NCBI GenBank assembly: GCA_963783095.1
Contig: CAWAMR010000003.1
Span: forward strand, 868,001-932,000
Direction: 5' to 3'
DNA: 64,000 nt
Source: CAWAMR01 sp963783095
Lineage (GTDB): Bacteria; Planctomycetota; Planctomycetia; Gemmatales; Gemmataceae
The notes beneath the pieces are model-generated. The model worked only from the letters and a program-made list of their open reading frames with translations. It did no database searches and was not told the DNA's origin. Every line of letters begins with the position of its first letter. Positions within the stretch are counted from its first letter, which is position 1. Of the stretch, positions 34,213-43,497 are shown one piece after another. Made by a program: the position numbers and the translations under genes.

Positions 34213-35233
34213 CGATGCGATGGTGAGTTTTCTGAGAGTCGGTTTTGGTTTGTGGGTCGGCTGGCTTGGCGTTGTTGTCTGGGTGAAATGGGGCCGGCAT
34301 GCGTCGGATCCTGAGGAAAAAAAGGGTTTGGAGGATCGTTCCTATTTACTGTTTCTTCTGGCCGGTCTGCTGTTGCTGTTAAACTTTCTCAGTTGGCCAG
34401 TCTTTTATCTGCTGCTGCAAAGCTACGTCACGGAATGGCCTGATGTCATGTGTATCTACGGCGTCACCCGAATTGGGGTGGGCAGCATGAGCATCAGTCG
34501 ATTTTTACCTCTCCTGCTTGCATTTTTGCAAGTGACAAAACCTCTGGTTGTGTTTTTAAGCGGCGCGTGGTTTACCCTGTACCTCGTCAATCGGCGCACC
34601 CAAACCGCTCCTTTGACGCGCCGGGTTCTGCTCATGTTACTGGCGACCAATCTGCTGGCAGTGACCGATGCAATGGGGGAGATCGCGTACCTGGTTATCC
34701 CGAAAAAAGAAGTGTTCTTGTCGCAGGGTTGCTGCACAACGGTGATTGCCACGAGGGCTGAAACGGACCGAATTGTTCCGAAAGACCTCTTGGGTGAAGA
34801 TTCCGATCGGCATCTGTCGGCGATCTATTACCTCGTCAACGTCGCAATGATTTTTGCCGTCGGCCTGAGTGCTCGACTGTCGCGTCGATGGTTGTCGCGT
34901 CGGTGGATGCTTGTTCTGTTCATCGGTGCAATGGGATCGATCTTGGTCAATATCGCCTTTCTGAATGATGTTGCAGCACCCCAACTGCTTCACATGCCCA
35001 ATCATCATTGCCCATACGATCTCGTGCCAAAATCCCCCCTAAGTCTGGTTCCGATTGTGCTTTTTCTCATGGGGAGTTTCTCGGTGGGATGGGGTTGTAT
35101 TGTGGGGTGGATTGGGATTGTCCCCGAATCCAGGCCCTTCGTTTCGGAAGTGGTCGCTAAACTCTTTCGGGTGGGCGTTTTTGGATATGGTTGTTCTCTC
35201 CTGATAATGTCGGGGCAATTGGCACGCACTTGA
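34187..35233 (+). CDS. Multi-spanning membrane protein of unknown function
   Basis: The 348-residue protein has about eight transmembrane helices (MVSFLRVGFGLWVGWLGVVV, LLFLLAGLLLLLNFLSWPVF, FLPLLLAFLQVTKPLVVFLS, ALVIFGVGL-like LVNVAMIFAVGLSARLS and others). Conserved-looking Cys/His sit in loops: DVMCIYGVTRIG, SQGCCTTVIATR and LHMPNHHCPYDL, which could form a metal or disulfide site facing the periplasm. It begins the plus-strand cluster that continues with three CRTAC1-like proteins and an ABC transporter, with a 75-bp gap to the next gene. No named family was recognised. A role in export or redox handling of the downstream proteins is speculation. Confidence 0.65.
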   Translation: MIFNTYAIIDAMVSFLRVGFGLWVGWLGVVVWVKWGRHASDPEEKKGLEDRSYLLFLLAGLLLLLNFLSWPVFYLLLQSYVTEWPDVMCIYGVTRIGVGSMSISRFLPLLLAFLQVTKPLVVFLSGAWFTLYLVNRRTQTAPLTRRVLLMLLATNLLAVTDAMGEIAYLVIPKKEVFLSQGCCTTVIATRAETDRIVPKDLLGEDSDRHLSAIYYLVNVAMIFAVGLSARLSRRWLSRRWMLVLFIGAMGSILVNIAFLNDVAAPQLLHMPNHHCPYDLVPKSPLSLVPIVLFLMGSFSVGWGCIVGWIGIVPESRPFVSEVVAKLFRVGVFGYGCSLLIMSGQLART

Positions 35234-35308
35234 TTCCGGCAATGGTGCAACGAAAGGTTCGTAACAAGAAGTTCGCTTAATTGGCGTGAGCCTGAGGGGG
35301 ATGAACTG

Positions 35309-37198
35309 ATGTCGGTATCGGCTTTTCGCGGAAAAGGTCTTTTCTTGCTGGCACTGTTCGTGCTTTCAGGAGTGGGGGTCGCAGTTTACTTCTGGAAAAT
35401 GCAATCCGACCCAAAGCTTGCACACAATGATCAGCAGCCTGAAGGCAGATTTCGCGAGTGTGCGGCCCAATCCGGCATCCGATTCCACATGGATTTCCTA
35501 CCATCCGAGCAAGGCGTGCTTCCCTTCAAGATCAACCTCTACGACCATGGCTGCGGTGTGGTTGCTGGGGATTTCGACAACGATGGTCTGGACGACATTT
35601 TCTTCGCCAACCAGTTGGGTCGTTGTGCCTTGTATCGAAACAAAGGCGACGGAACCTTTGACGATGTCACAGAAAGTGCGGGTGTGGGCATTGGCGATCG
35701 CATATGTGTGGGGGCCGTTTGGGGTGACTACGATAATGATGGGCATCTCGATCTTTACGTCACCAGCACGCGGGGCGGAAACATCCTTTTCAAGAATAAT
35801 GGCGACGCCACCTTTACCGATGTTACCGAGAAGGCCGGAGTGAAGTGCTTGGCTCATTCTCAGACAGCTGTCTTCTTCGATTACAATCAGGACGGTTTTC
35901 CCGATCTATTCGTGACCAATACGGCGAAGTGGACAGCGAATAAAGGGAAAGGCGATCGGCATTTCCCAGGTGCCGCCTCACTTTTGGAACTGGCAACGAG
36001 TCCCATCGAGGAGAACAAGTTTTTTCGCAATAATGGAAATGGTACTTTTACGGACGTTACCGATAAAGCCGGTCTCAAGGGAAAAGGCTGGGGAGGCGAC
36101 GTTACTGTATTTGATTATGACGAGGATGGTTTCCCTGACTTGCTCGTCACCAACATGTTCGGTAACAGTCAACTCTATCACAATAATCACAATGGTTCTT
36201 TCACAGATGTGACCGCGGATCTCCTCAAAAGAACCTCCTTTGGAGCGATCGGCTCGAAGGCATTCGATTTCAATAACGACGGACATCTGGATCTGTTCAT
36301 CACCGATATGCACTCGGATATGTGGCTGCCACATGACATAAATCCTTCAGATTTGCCCCCCGCAGTGGTGAAAACAAAGTTTTCGCATGTGACGGGATAT
36401 TATTTCCGCAATAACCTCAGTGAAGAAGAATTGGCTCAAGAGATATTCCGGATCCAGTATGACTCTGTAATCTTCGGGAATACCTTCTTCAAGAGGCTGC
36501 CATCGGGAAAGTTTGAAGAAATATCCGACAAAGCCAACCTGGAGACATTCTGGCCCTGGGGTATTGCCACGGGAGACTTTGATAACGACGGTTACGAGGA
36601 CATTTTCATCCCGGCCGGCATGGGCTTCCCATACAGTTATTGGCCCAACTCGTTGATGATGAACAACGGGGATGAAACATTCACAGATCGCGCTGACAAA
36701 GAGGAAATCGATCCGCCGCCCGGTGGTGTTTACCTCGAACATCGCATCGCCAATAGGCCTGCTTCACGAAGTTCGCGTGCTGCCGCGGTTGCAGATTTCC
36801 GCGGGAACGGCCGACTCGATATAGTCGTTAATAACTTCAACGACAACGCCAGCTATTTCCGAAACGAGAGCCCCAGGACGAACTACGTTGAATTTCGACT
36901 GACGGGAGCCAAGCGAAAGGGCGATCCCATCAACGAACCTGTCAAGAAGAGCAGCCGGGACGCTGTGGGTGCCCTGGTTACGCTGCATCTGGGAAACGAA
37001 ATCATGGTACGTCAGGTCCAGACTGCCGGTGGCTATCTCTCGCAGTCGTCCCGCACGCTCCATTTCGGTCTGGGCAAGCGGTCCAAGATTGACTGGGCGG
37101 AGATCCGCTGGCCGAGTGGTATCAAAGAGAGGATCGACGCCCCGGGCATTAACACTCTTCACGAACTTGCGGAAGGCAAGAACCCACCCCTGAACTAA
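35309..37198 (+). CDS. CRTAC1-like FG-GAP/UnbV protein, copy 1
   Basis: 629 residues: an N-terminal membrane anchor or signal (GKGLFLLALFVLSGVGVAVY), then FG-GAP/VCBS propeller repeats with calcium-binding DxDxDG loops (GDFDNDGLDDIFFANQLGR, YDNDGHLDLYVTSTRGGN, YNQDGFPDLFVTNTAKW, FNNDGHLDLFITDMHSDMW), ending in an ASPIC/UnbV module (GAKRKGDPINEPVKKSSRDA, GGYLSQSSRTLHFGLGKRSK, IRWPSGIKERIDAPG). Such proteins are extracytoplasmic and are often adhesion or matrix components. This is the first of three tandem paralogues. The start has GAGGGGG in front. Confidence 0.9.
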   Translation: MSVSAFRGKGLFLLALFVLSGVGVAVYFWKMQSDPKLAHNDQQPEGRFRECAAQSGIRFHMDFLPSEQGVLPFKINLYDHGCGVVAGDFDNDGLDDIFFANQLGRCALYRNKGDGTFDDVTESAGVGIGDRICVGAVWGDYDNDGHLDLYVTSTRGGNILFKNNGDATFTDVTEKAGVKCLAHSQTAVFFDYNQDGFPDLFVTNTAKWTANKGKGDRHFPGAASLLELATSPIEENKFFRNNGNGTFTDVTDKAGLKGKGWGGDVTVFDYDEDGFPDLLVTNMFGNSQLYHNNHNGSFTDVTADLLKRTSFGAIGSKAFDFNNDGHLDLFITDMHSDMWLPHDINPSDLPPAVVKTKFSHVTGYYFRNNLSEEELAQEIFRIQYDSVIFGNTFFKRLPSGKFEEISDKANLETFWPWGIATGDFDNDGYEDIFIPAGMGFPYSYWPNSLMMNNGDETFTDRADKEEIDPPPGGVYLEHRIANRPASRSSRAAAVADFRGNGRLDIVVNNFNDNASYFRNESPRTNYVEFRLTGAKRKGDPINEPVKKSSRDAVGALVTLHLGNEIMVRQVQTAGGYLSQSSRTLHFGLGKRSKIDWAEIRWPSGIKERIDAPGINTLHELAEGKNPPLN

Positions 37199-37262
37199 GC
37201 ACCCTACTTACCCACAACGAAGAAGTCCGCTCAATTGAAGCGGGCTTCAGGTGGAGGAACAG

Positions 37263-39158
37263 ATGTCGGCATCGACTTTGCGCGGAAAAGGACTTTACTT
37301 GCTGGCACTTTTCGCGCTCGTAGGATCAGGTGTCGCAGTGTATTTCTGGAGAACGCAATCAGACCCGAGACTTGCACAGAATGATCAGCAACCTAAAGGC
37401 AGGTTTCGCGAGTGCGAGGCCCAATCCGGCATAGGATTCCATATGGATTTCATTCCCACGGAGCAGGGTTTTCCATTCAAGACCAACCTTTACGACCACG
37501 GTTGCGGGGTGGCTATTGCTGACTTCGACGCGGATGGCCGGGACGACATTTTCTTCGCAAACCAGATGGGCCGTTGCGGCCTTTATCGCAACCAAGGCGA
37601 CGGCACTTTCGACGATGTAACGGAGAAGGCAGGCGTGGGGCTTGGAGATCGCATTTGCGTTGGTGCCGTCTGGTGCGACTACGATAACGACGGATATGCC
37701 GATCTTTATGTAACCTCTACCCGTGGTGGAAATGTCCTTTTCCACAACAACGGCGACGGTACATTCACGGATGTAACCGAGCAGACAGGCGTCAAGTGTA
37801 TTGCTCATTCTCAGACTGCCGTCTTCTTCGACTACAATCAGGATGGCTTGCCCGATCTATTCGTCGCCAACACGGCCCAGTGGACGTCGAACAAGGGCCA
37901 AGGTGATCGTCATTTTCCTGGGGGAACAGATTTCCTCGATATTGCCAAGAGCCCCCACGAGGAAAACAAGCTTTTTCGCAATAACGGAAACGGCACTTTT
38001 ACCGACGTTACCGCTCAAGCTGGTGTCAAGGGAAAAGGCTGGGGAGGAGATGCTGCTGTCTTTGATTTTGACGAGGACGGTTATCTTGACCTGCTCGTCA
38101 CCAACATGTTCGGCCAGAGTCAGCTTTATCGGAACAACCACGATGGCACTTTCACCGACATCATGAAACAGATCGGTGCCAAGCCATCCTTCGGAGCCAT
38201 TGGCTGCAAAGCATTTGATTTTAACAATGACGGGCACCTCGATGTATTCATGACCGATATGCACTCGGACATGTGGATTGCAGCTGATGTTGATCCGCAT
38301 ACACTGCCACGCGAAGTGTTCAAGAAGAAGTATTCCTACGTGACGGGGTATGGTCACTACACAGACCCCAAAGGACCCGAAATGGAAAAACACTTCGCGG
38401 AATTATTCCAGATTCCATACGGCTCCGTCGTGTTCGGCAATACGCTTTTGAAATGGCTTGCAACGGGTAAGTTCGAAGAAGTCTCCGACACAGCCAACCT
38501 GGAGACATTCTGGCCGTGGGGTATCGCCGCCGGAGACTTCAATAACGATGGCTTCGAAGACATCTTCATTCCATCCGGTATGAGCTTCCCGTACGAATAT
38601 TGGCCCAACGCACTGATGATGAACAACGGGGATGAAACGTTCACGGATCGCGCTGACAAAGAGGGAATCGATCCGCCGCCCAGTGGCGCTTACCTTGAAC
38701 GCCGCATCGGAAATCGGCCCGCTTCACGAAGTTCGCGTGCTGCCGCGGTTGCGGATTTCAGGGGCAATGGGCGACTCGATATTGTCGTCAATAACTTCAA
38801 CGACAATGCCTACTACTTCCGAAATGAAATCTCTTCGGGGAACTATGTTGAATTTCGACTGACGGGAGCCAAGCGGAAAGGCGATCCCATCAACGAACCC
38901 GTCAAGAAAAGCAGCCGGGACGCGGTGGGTGCCTTGGTTACGCTGCATCTGGGAAACGAAATCATGGTACGTCAGGTCCAGACCGCCGGCGGCTATCTCT
39001 CTCAGTCCTCACGCACGCTCCATTTCGGTCTGGGCAAGCGGTCCAAGATTGACTGGGCGGAGATCCGCTGGCCGAGCGGCATCAAAGAACGAATCGACGC
39101 CCCGGGCATTAACACTCTTCACGAACTTGCAGAAGGCAAGAACCCACCCCTGCGATGA
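37263..39158 (+). CDS. CRTAC1-like FG-GAP/UnbV protein, copy 2
   Basis: 631 residues from ATG 37263, which follows GGAGGAACAG. The same architecture as copy 1: N-terminal anchor GKGLYLLALFALVGSGVAVY, FG-GAP repeats with DADGRDDIFFANQMGR and YDNDGYADLYVTSTRGGN loops, and a C-terminal UnbV module. The last 300 bp are nearly identical to those of copies 1 and 3, whereas the middle (for example ADVDPHTLPREVFKKKYSYV) differs. The intergenic tail ACTTACCCACAACGA after the stop of copy 1 recurs after this stop. Both facts point to tandem duplication followed by gene conversion. Confidence 0.9.
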   Translation: MSASTLRGKGLYLLALFALVGSGVAVYFWRTQSDPRLAQNDQQPKGRFRECEAQSGIGFHMDFIPTEQGFPFKTNLYDHGCGVAIADFDADGRDDIFFANQMGRCGLYRNQGDGTFDDVTEKAGVGLGDRICVGAVWCDYDNDGYADLYVTSTRGGNVLFHNNGDGTFTDVTEQTGVKCIAHSQTAVFFDYNQDGLPDLFVANTAQWTSNKGQGDRHFPGGTDFLDIAKSPHEENKLFRNNGNGTFTDVTAQAGVKGKGWGGDAAVFDFDEDGYLDLLVTNMFGQSQLYRNNHDGTFTDIMKQIGAKPSFGAIGCKAFDFNNDGHLDVFMTDMHSDMWIAADVDPHTLPREVFKKKYSYVTGYGHYTDPKGPEMEKHFAELFQIPYGSVVFGNTLLKWLATGKFEEVSDTANLETFWPWGIAAGDFNNDGFEDIFIPSGMSFPYEYWPNALMMNNGDETFTDRADKEGIDPPPSGAYLERRIGNRPASRSSRAAAVADFRGNGRLDIVVNNFNDNAYYFRNEISSGNYVEFRLTGAKRKGDPINEPVKKSSRDAVGALVTLHLGNEIMVRQVQTAGGYLSQSSRTLHFGLGKRSKIDWAEIRWPSGIKERIDAPGINTLHELAEGKNPPLR

Positions 39159-39343
39159 GTGCCATGCTTACCCACAACGAGGAAAACTGCTCATAGAATT
39201 CATGGGGTTGATCTCAACATGCGTGCCCAAACGGCAAACACATGACACGGTTAATGCTTCCATGATATAATGCTCTGATTCATCCGTTGCACGACGGTCT
39301 TGAAAATTCTTCACTTGGGTCGTTGCAAAAAAGGGGATCACGA

Positions 39344-41249
39344 ATGTCCGAGTCGATGTCCAAGAGAAAAGGGCTATTGTTCGTCGCAATGATCGCATTT
39401 GCGGGGTCAGGTGCAGCGGCGTTTTACTATTTTGCCTGGCAGAATGAAGCTACTCCAAAGCAGCAGGATGACCAACATCGTACTGAAATGTTTCGCGAGT
39501 TTGCAGCGGAATCGGGAATACGATTCCACATGGACTTCATTCCCACGGAACAGGGTTTTCCGTTCAAGACCAACCTTTACGACCACGGTTGCGGCGTGGC
39601 TATTGGTGATTTCGACGCGGATGGCCGGGACGACATTTTTTTTGCAAACCAGATGGGCCGCTGCAGCCTTTATCGAAACCGCGGCGACGGCACTTTCGAC
39701 GATGTAACGGAGAAGGCAGGCGTGGGGATTGGCGATCGTATCTGCGTTGGTGCCGTCTGGTGCGACTACGATAACGACGGATATGCCGATCTTTATGTAA
39801 CCTCTACCCGTGGCGGAAACCTCCTTTTTCACAACAACGGCGACGATACGTTCACAGATGTAACCGAGCAGGCCGGCGTCAAGTGTATCGCTCATTCTCA
39901 GACTGCCGTCTTCTTCGACTACAATCGGGATGGCTTTCCCGATCTATTCGTCGCCAACACGGCCCAGTGGACATCGAACAAGGGCAAAGGCGATCGTCAC
40001 TTTCCAGGGGGACAAAATCTAAAAGAACTTGCGAAAAGTCCTCGCGAGGAAAACAAACTATTTCGCAATAACGGAAACGGTACGTTCACCGACGTTACTG
40101 CACAAGCTGGTGTCAAGGGAAAAGGCTGGGGAGGCGACATTTCTGTTTTTGATTTTGACGAAGACGGTTATCTTGACCTGCTCGTCACCAACATGTTCGG
40201 CCTAAGTCAACTCTATCGGAACAACCACGATGGTACTTTCACCGACGTCATGAAGCAGATCGGCGGACTGCCGTCCTTTGGAGCCATTGGCTGCAAGGCA
40301 TTCGATTTCAATAACGACGGACATCTCGATCTATTTATCACTGACATGCACTCAGATATGTGGCTGCCCCCTAAAATGAATCCCGCAGGATTGTCTCCCG
40401 AATTGTTCAAGAAGAAGTTTTCCTACGTGACGGGTTATGCCTACGACATGGACCCCCATGGGCCCGAACTGGAGAAGCAGCTTCGCGGAATTATTCCAGA
40501 TTCCATACGACTCCGTCGTGTTCGGCAATACGCTTTTGAAAAGGCTTCCAACGGGTAAATTCGAAGAAATCTCCGACAAAGCCAACCTGGAGACATTCTG
40601 GCCCTGGGGTATTGCCACGGGTGACTTCAATAACGACGGTTATGAAGACATCTTCATTCCATCCGGCATGGGCTATCCGTACGAATATTGGCCCACCGCA
40701 CTAATGATGATGAACAACGGAGATGAGACCTTTACCGATGTTACCGCGACGGCGGGAATCGATCCACCCCCAGGCAAAGAATATCTGGATCAACTGATCG
40801 CGGATCGACCTGCCCCACGTAGTTCCCGCACTGCCGCGGTTGCGGATTTCCGCGGCAATGGGCAACTCGATATTGTCGTCAATAATTTCAACGACTACGC
40901 CAGCTTTTTCCGAAACGAGAGCCCCAGGACGAATTACGTTGAATTTCGACTGACGGGAGCCAAGCGAAAGGGCGATCCCATCAAGGAACCTGTCAAGAAG
41001 AGCAGCCGGGACGCTGTGGGTGCCTTGGTTACGCTGCATCTGGGGAATGAGGTCATGGTTCGTCAGGTCCAGACTGCCGGCGGCTATCTCTCCCAGTCCT
41101 CACGCACGCTCCATTTCGGTCTGGGCAAGCACTCCAAGATTGACTGGGCGGAGATCCGCTGGCCGAGTGGTATCAAAGAGAGGATCGACGCCCCGGGCAT
41201 TAACACTCTTCACGAACTTGCGGAAGGCAAGAACCCACCCTTGAACTGA
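39344..41249 (+). pseudogene. CRTAC1-like FG-GAP/UnbV protein, copy 3 (one frameshift)
   Basis: Starts at ATG 39344 after AAGGGGATCA. N-terminal anchor KGLLFVAMIAFAGSGAAAFY, FG-GAP repeats and a C-terminal UnbV module, as in copies 1 and 2. At about 40478 one extra base (GAGAAGCAGCTTCGCGG against GAAAAACACTTCGCGG in copy 2) breaks the frame; the remaining 770 bp are intact in the next frame, from FAELFQIPYDSVVFGNTLLK to the end. Repaired length is about 634 residues. Since the downstream frame shows no other damage, the shift may be a sequence error. An ABC transporter follows. Confidence 0.85.
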
Positions 41250-41283
41250 GTGCCATAGTTACCCACAACGAGGAAAGTTGCTC

Positions 41284-41619
41284 ATGGAATCGCGCGGCAG
41301 GTTGTTGTTCTGGGCCCTGGTTTCGCTAACCGCTGCCAGTGCAACGGTACTGGTGGCGGAAAGCCGGAACCACCAACCCGCAGCACCGAGCCTGGTTTTT
41401 CAGAGGCTCGTGGGCGGTCTGGGTTCTCGACCAGAGTTCAATCTTGGATTTTTCTGCGCAGTCGAGACTCAATTCATTGGGTTAAGTTCAACGGCCATGA
41501 CACCGGTTTCGAAGGTTTACGGCTCCAATGCGCCTGTTCGCAGTGTGCTGTCGCCTCCGGAAATGATCGATGCGGAATCTGTTGGTTCGCAAGGGAACGA
41601 CCATGCGAAGACTCCTTGA
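41284..41619 (+). CDS. Small exported or membrane-anchored protein
   Basis: From ATG 41284, about 111 residues with an N-terminal hydrophobic segment (LLFWALVSLTAASATVLVAE) serving as signal or anchor and a featureless soluble remainder. Its end overlaps the permease start by 16 bp, so the two are co-translated. The CCATAGTTACCCACAACGAG sequence before it is the tail of the tandem duplication. No family recognised. It may be an accessory of the ABC transporter. Confidence 0.55.
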   Translation: MESRGRLLFWALVSLTAASATVLVAESRNHQPAAPSLVFQRLVGGLGSRPEFNLGFFCAVETQFIGLSSTAMTPVSKVYGSNAPVRSVLSPPEMIDAESVGSQGNDHAKTP

Positions 41620-42797
41620 GATTGGATCTACCGGTTTGGCCGCTGTTTCTCTGCATCCATTACGGAGTGCTGTTACCATCACGGCTGTGGTGGTTGTTCT
41701 CGTGCCTTTCCTGGTCGGAATCGGTTTGTGGCGCGGGATCGAAGCGGAGGCGGAAACCTCCGTCCGCTACGGTGCCGATCTCTACGTTCGGGGCAGTGAA
41801 TTTGGTCGTGCTGCGGCGATTCCGGTTTCCGCAATCAAGGAAGTAATGCGCAATTCCCGGCGTCGCTCGCGTCGTACCGCGAATCCTCGGTGTAACCTTT
41901 TTGGGCGAGGAGCATCTGCGTTGTGTACTGATCGGGATGCCGCCAGAGCAATTTCCCAGTTGGCTGTCGTGCCTGGAAGGAAACCTTCCCAAGGACAAAG
42001 GATCGCACCAACTCGTCATCGGTACGACACTCGCCAAACAACTTGGTTTGAAAGTGGGCTCGAGACTGCCGCCGTTCTACCGCAACGATCGGCTGGGCGA
42101 ACATACCTCGGAGATTGTCGGCATTTTCAAGCCGGAAGCGCCGATCTGGCAGGCCAATCTTATTTTTACGACCTTCGATAATGCCGCGGTCATCTTCGAT
42201 CAACCCAATTACGCAACGGACTTGTTGGTCACCTGCCAGGGCAGGAGCCCGGCCGAAGTCGGCGATGAAATCGCACAGACCGTATCGTTCCCAGGAGTCG
42301 ACGGCCGGATGATTCGGGCCGAGGTGACCACTTCGTCCGACCTCCTCGCCTTGCTTCATAAGGATCTGCCGCACCAGGAAGGCATCTTCACGCTTCATCT
42401 GGTTTTGGCCTTCATCGTAGCCATTCTGGTGTTGCTGGTGACATCGGGATTGGGACTTTCGGAAAGGCGGCGAGAGATCGGGATTCTGAAGGCTACCGGT
42501 TGGCAGACGGATGAGGTTCTACTGCGCGGTTTCGTCGAAAGTCTGGCGTTGAGCGTGGTGGGTGCTTGCCTGGCGTTTTTGCTTGCCTGGGCCTGGTTGC
42601 GTTTCTTCAACGCCGCCGGCATCGCAGCTATTTTCCTCCCTGAGATTGCCGCATTCCCTGATTTCACGGTTCCGTTCCAGGTATCTCCCGTTCCCTTGTT
42701 GCTCGGCTTTGCACTATCGCTGCTGATCGTCCTCACAGGTACGATCTTCTCTACGTGGCGGTCGGCCAGCACATCGCCGAGGGAGGCGATGAGGTGA
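41604..42797 (+). pseudogene. ABC transporter permease, FtsX/MacB type (one frameshift)
   Basis: The N-terminal part (41604 to about 41850) has TM1 as LHPLRSAVTITAVVVVLVPF, followed by a periplasmic start. An extra base near 41851 shifts the frame; in the other frame VMRIPGVA, then ILGVTFLGEEHLRCVLIGMP continues directly. The C-terminal half carries LVLAFIVAILVLLVTSGLGL, the coupling segment SERRREIGILKATGWQTDEV and two further helices, as in MacB-like permeases. Repaired length is about 397 residues. Such permeases work as homodimers with an ATPase, moving lipoproteins or hydrophobic or peptide molecules outward. The ATPase gene overlaps its stop by 4 bp. Confidence 0.8.
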
Positions 42798-43492
42798 TCG
42801 CCGATGACTCGATGACCACGCCGATTTTCGTAGCGCAAGCCCTATCCAAGGTTTACCGAACTTCATCCCGATCGGTGGTTCGCGCGCTGGACGAACTCAA
42901 TGTGGTCATCGAAAAAGGATGCATCACAAAGATTATCGGCCCATCGGGATCGGGAAAAACGACGTTGCTGGCGCTGTTTGGCGCGCTCGAACGCCCGACC
43001 TCCGGCAGCATCATCTTTGACGGCAAGGAACTAACTCGTTGCTCCGATGTCGAGCTGGCGAGGATTCGACGGCGCATGGGCTTCATCTTTCAGGATTTTG
43101 GATTGATATCAAACCTCACGGTCCTGGAAAACATCACCTATCCACTGATTCCGCGCGGCGTCCCGCGCAAAGAACGCGTAGAGCGCGCTCGCGCGCTCCT
43201 CCGCCGTTTCGGGATGGAAGACCGACGTGCTGCTCGCGCACGAGAACTGAGCGGCGGCGAGCAACAGCGCGTTTCCATTGCTCGTGCTCTCGCGGGCAAC
43301 CCCGACGTGGTGCTTGCCGACGAACCAACGTCGAATCTCGATGCGGAGACCACTCGGATTTTCCTGTCGGTTCTTCAGGAGTTGCAAGCAGAAAACAAAA
43401 CGGTTGTGATTGCCTCCCACGATCCCCGGCTAATCGAAATAGCGAGTAAATCGTATTCTTTAAGAGATGGGCGGCTGCTCTTGCCGGATTGA
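42794..43492 (+). CDS. ABC transporter ATP-binding protein, LolD/MacB type
   Basis: 233 residues from GTG 42794, overlapping the permease stop (GTGA), or 227 from ATG 42812. Walker A GPSGSGKTTLLALFGAL, Q-loop FIFQDFGLISNLTVLENITY, signature LSGGEQQRVSIARALAG, Walker B VVLADEPTSNLD and switch His VIASHD are all present. The ELTRCSDVELARIRRRMGFI segment before the Q-loop is typical of the LolD/MacB/FtsE branch. It drives the preceding FtsX/MacB-like permease, and may serve export of the CRTAC1-like proteins encoded upstream, although this is inferred from order alone. Confidence 0.93.
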   Translation: MIADDSMTTPIFVAQALSKVYRTSSRSVVRALDELNVVIEKGCITKIIGPSGSGKTTLLALFGALERPTSGSIIFDGKELTRCSDVELARIRRRMGFIFQDFGLISNLTVLENITYPLIPRGVPRKERVERARALLRRFGMEDRRAARARELSGGEQQRVSIARALAGNPDVVLADEPTSNLDAETTRIFLSVLQELQAENKTVVIASHDPRLIEIASKSYSLRDGRLLLPD

Positions 43493-43497
43493 CTCAG

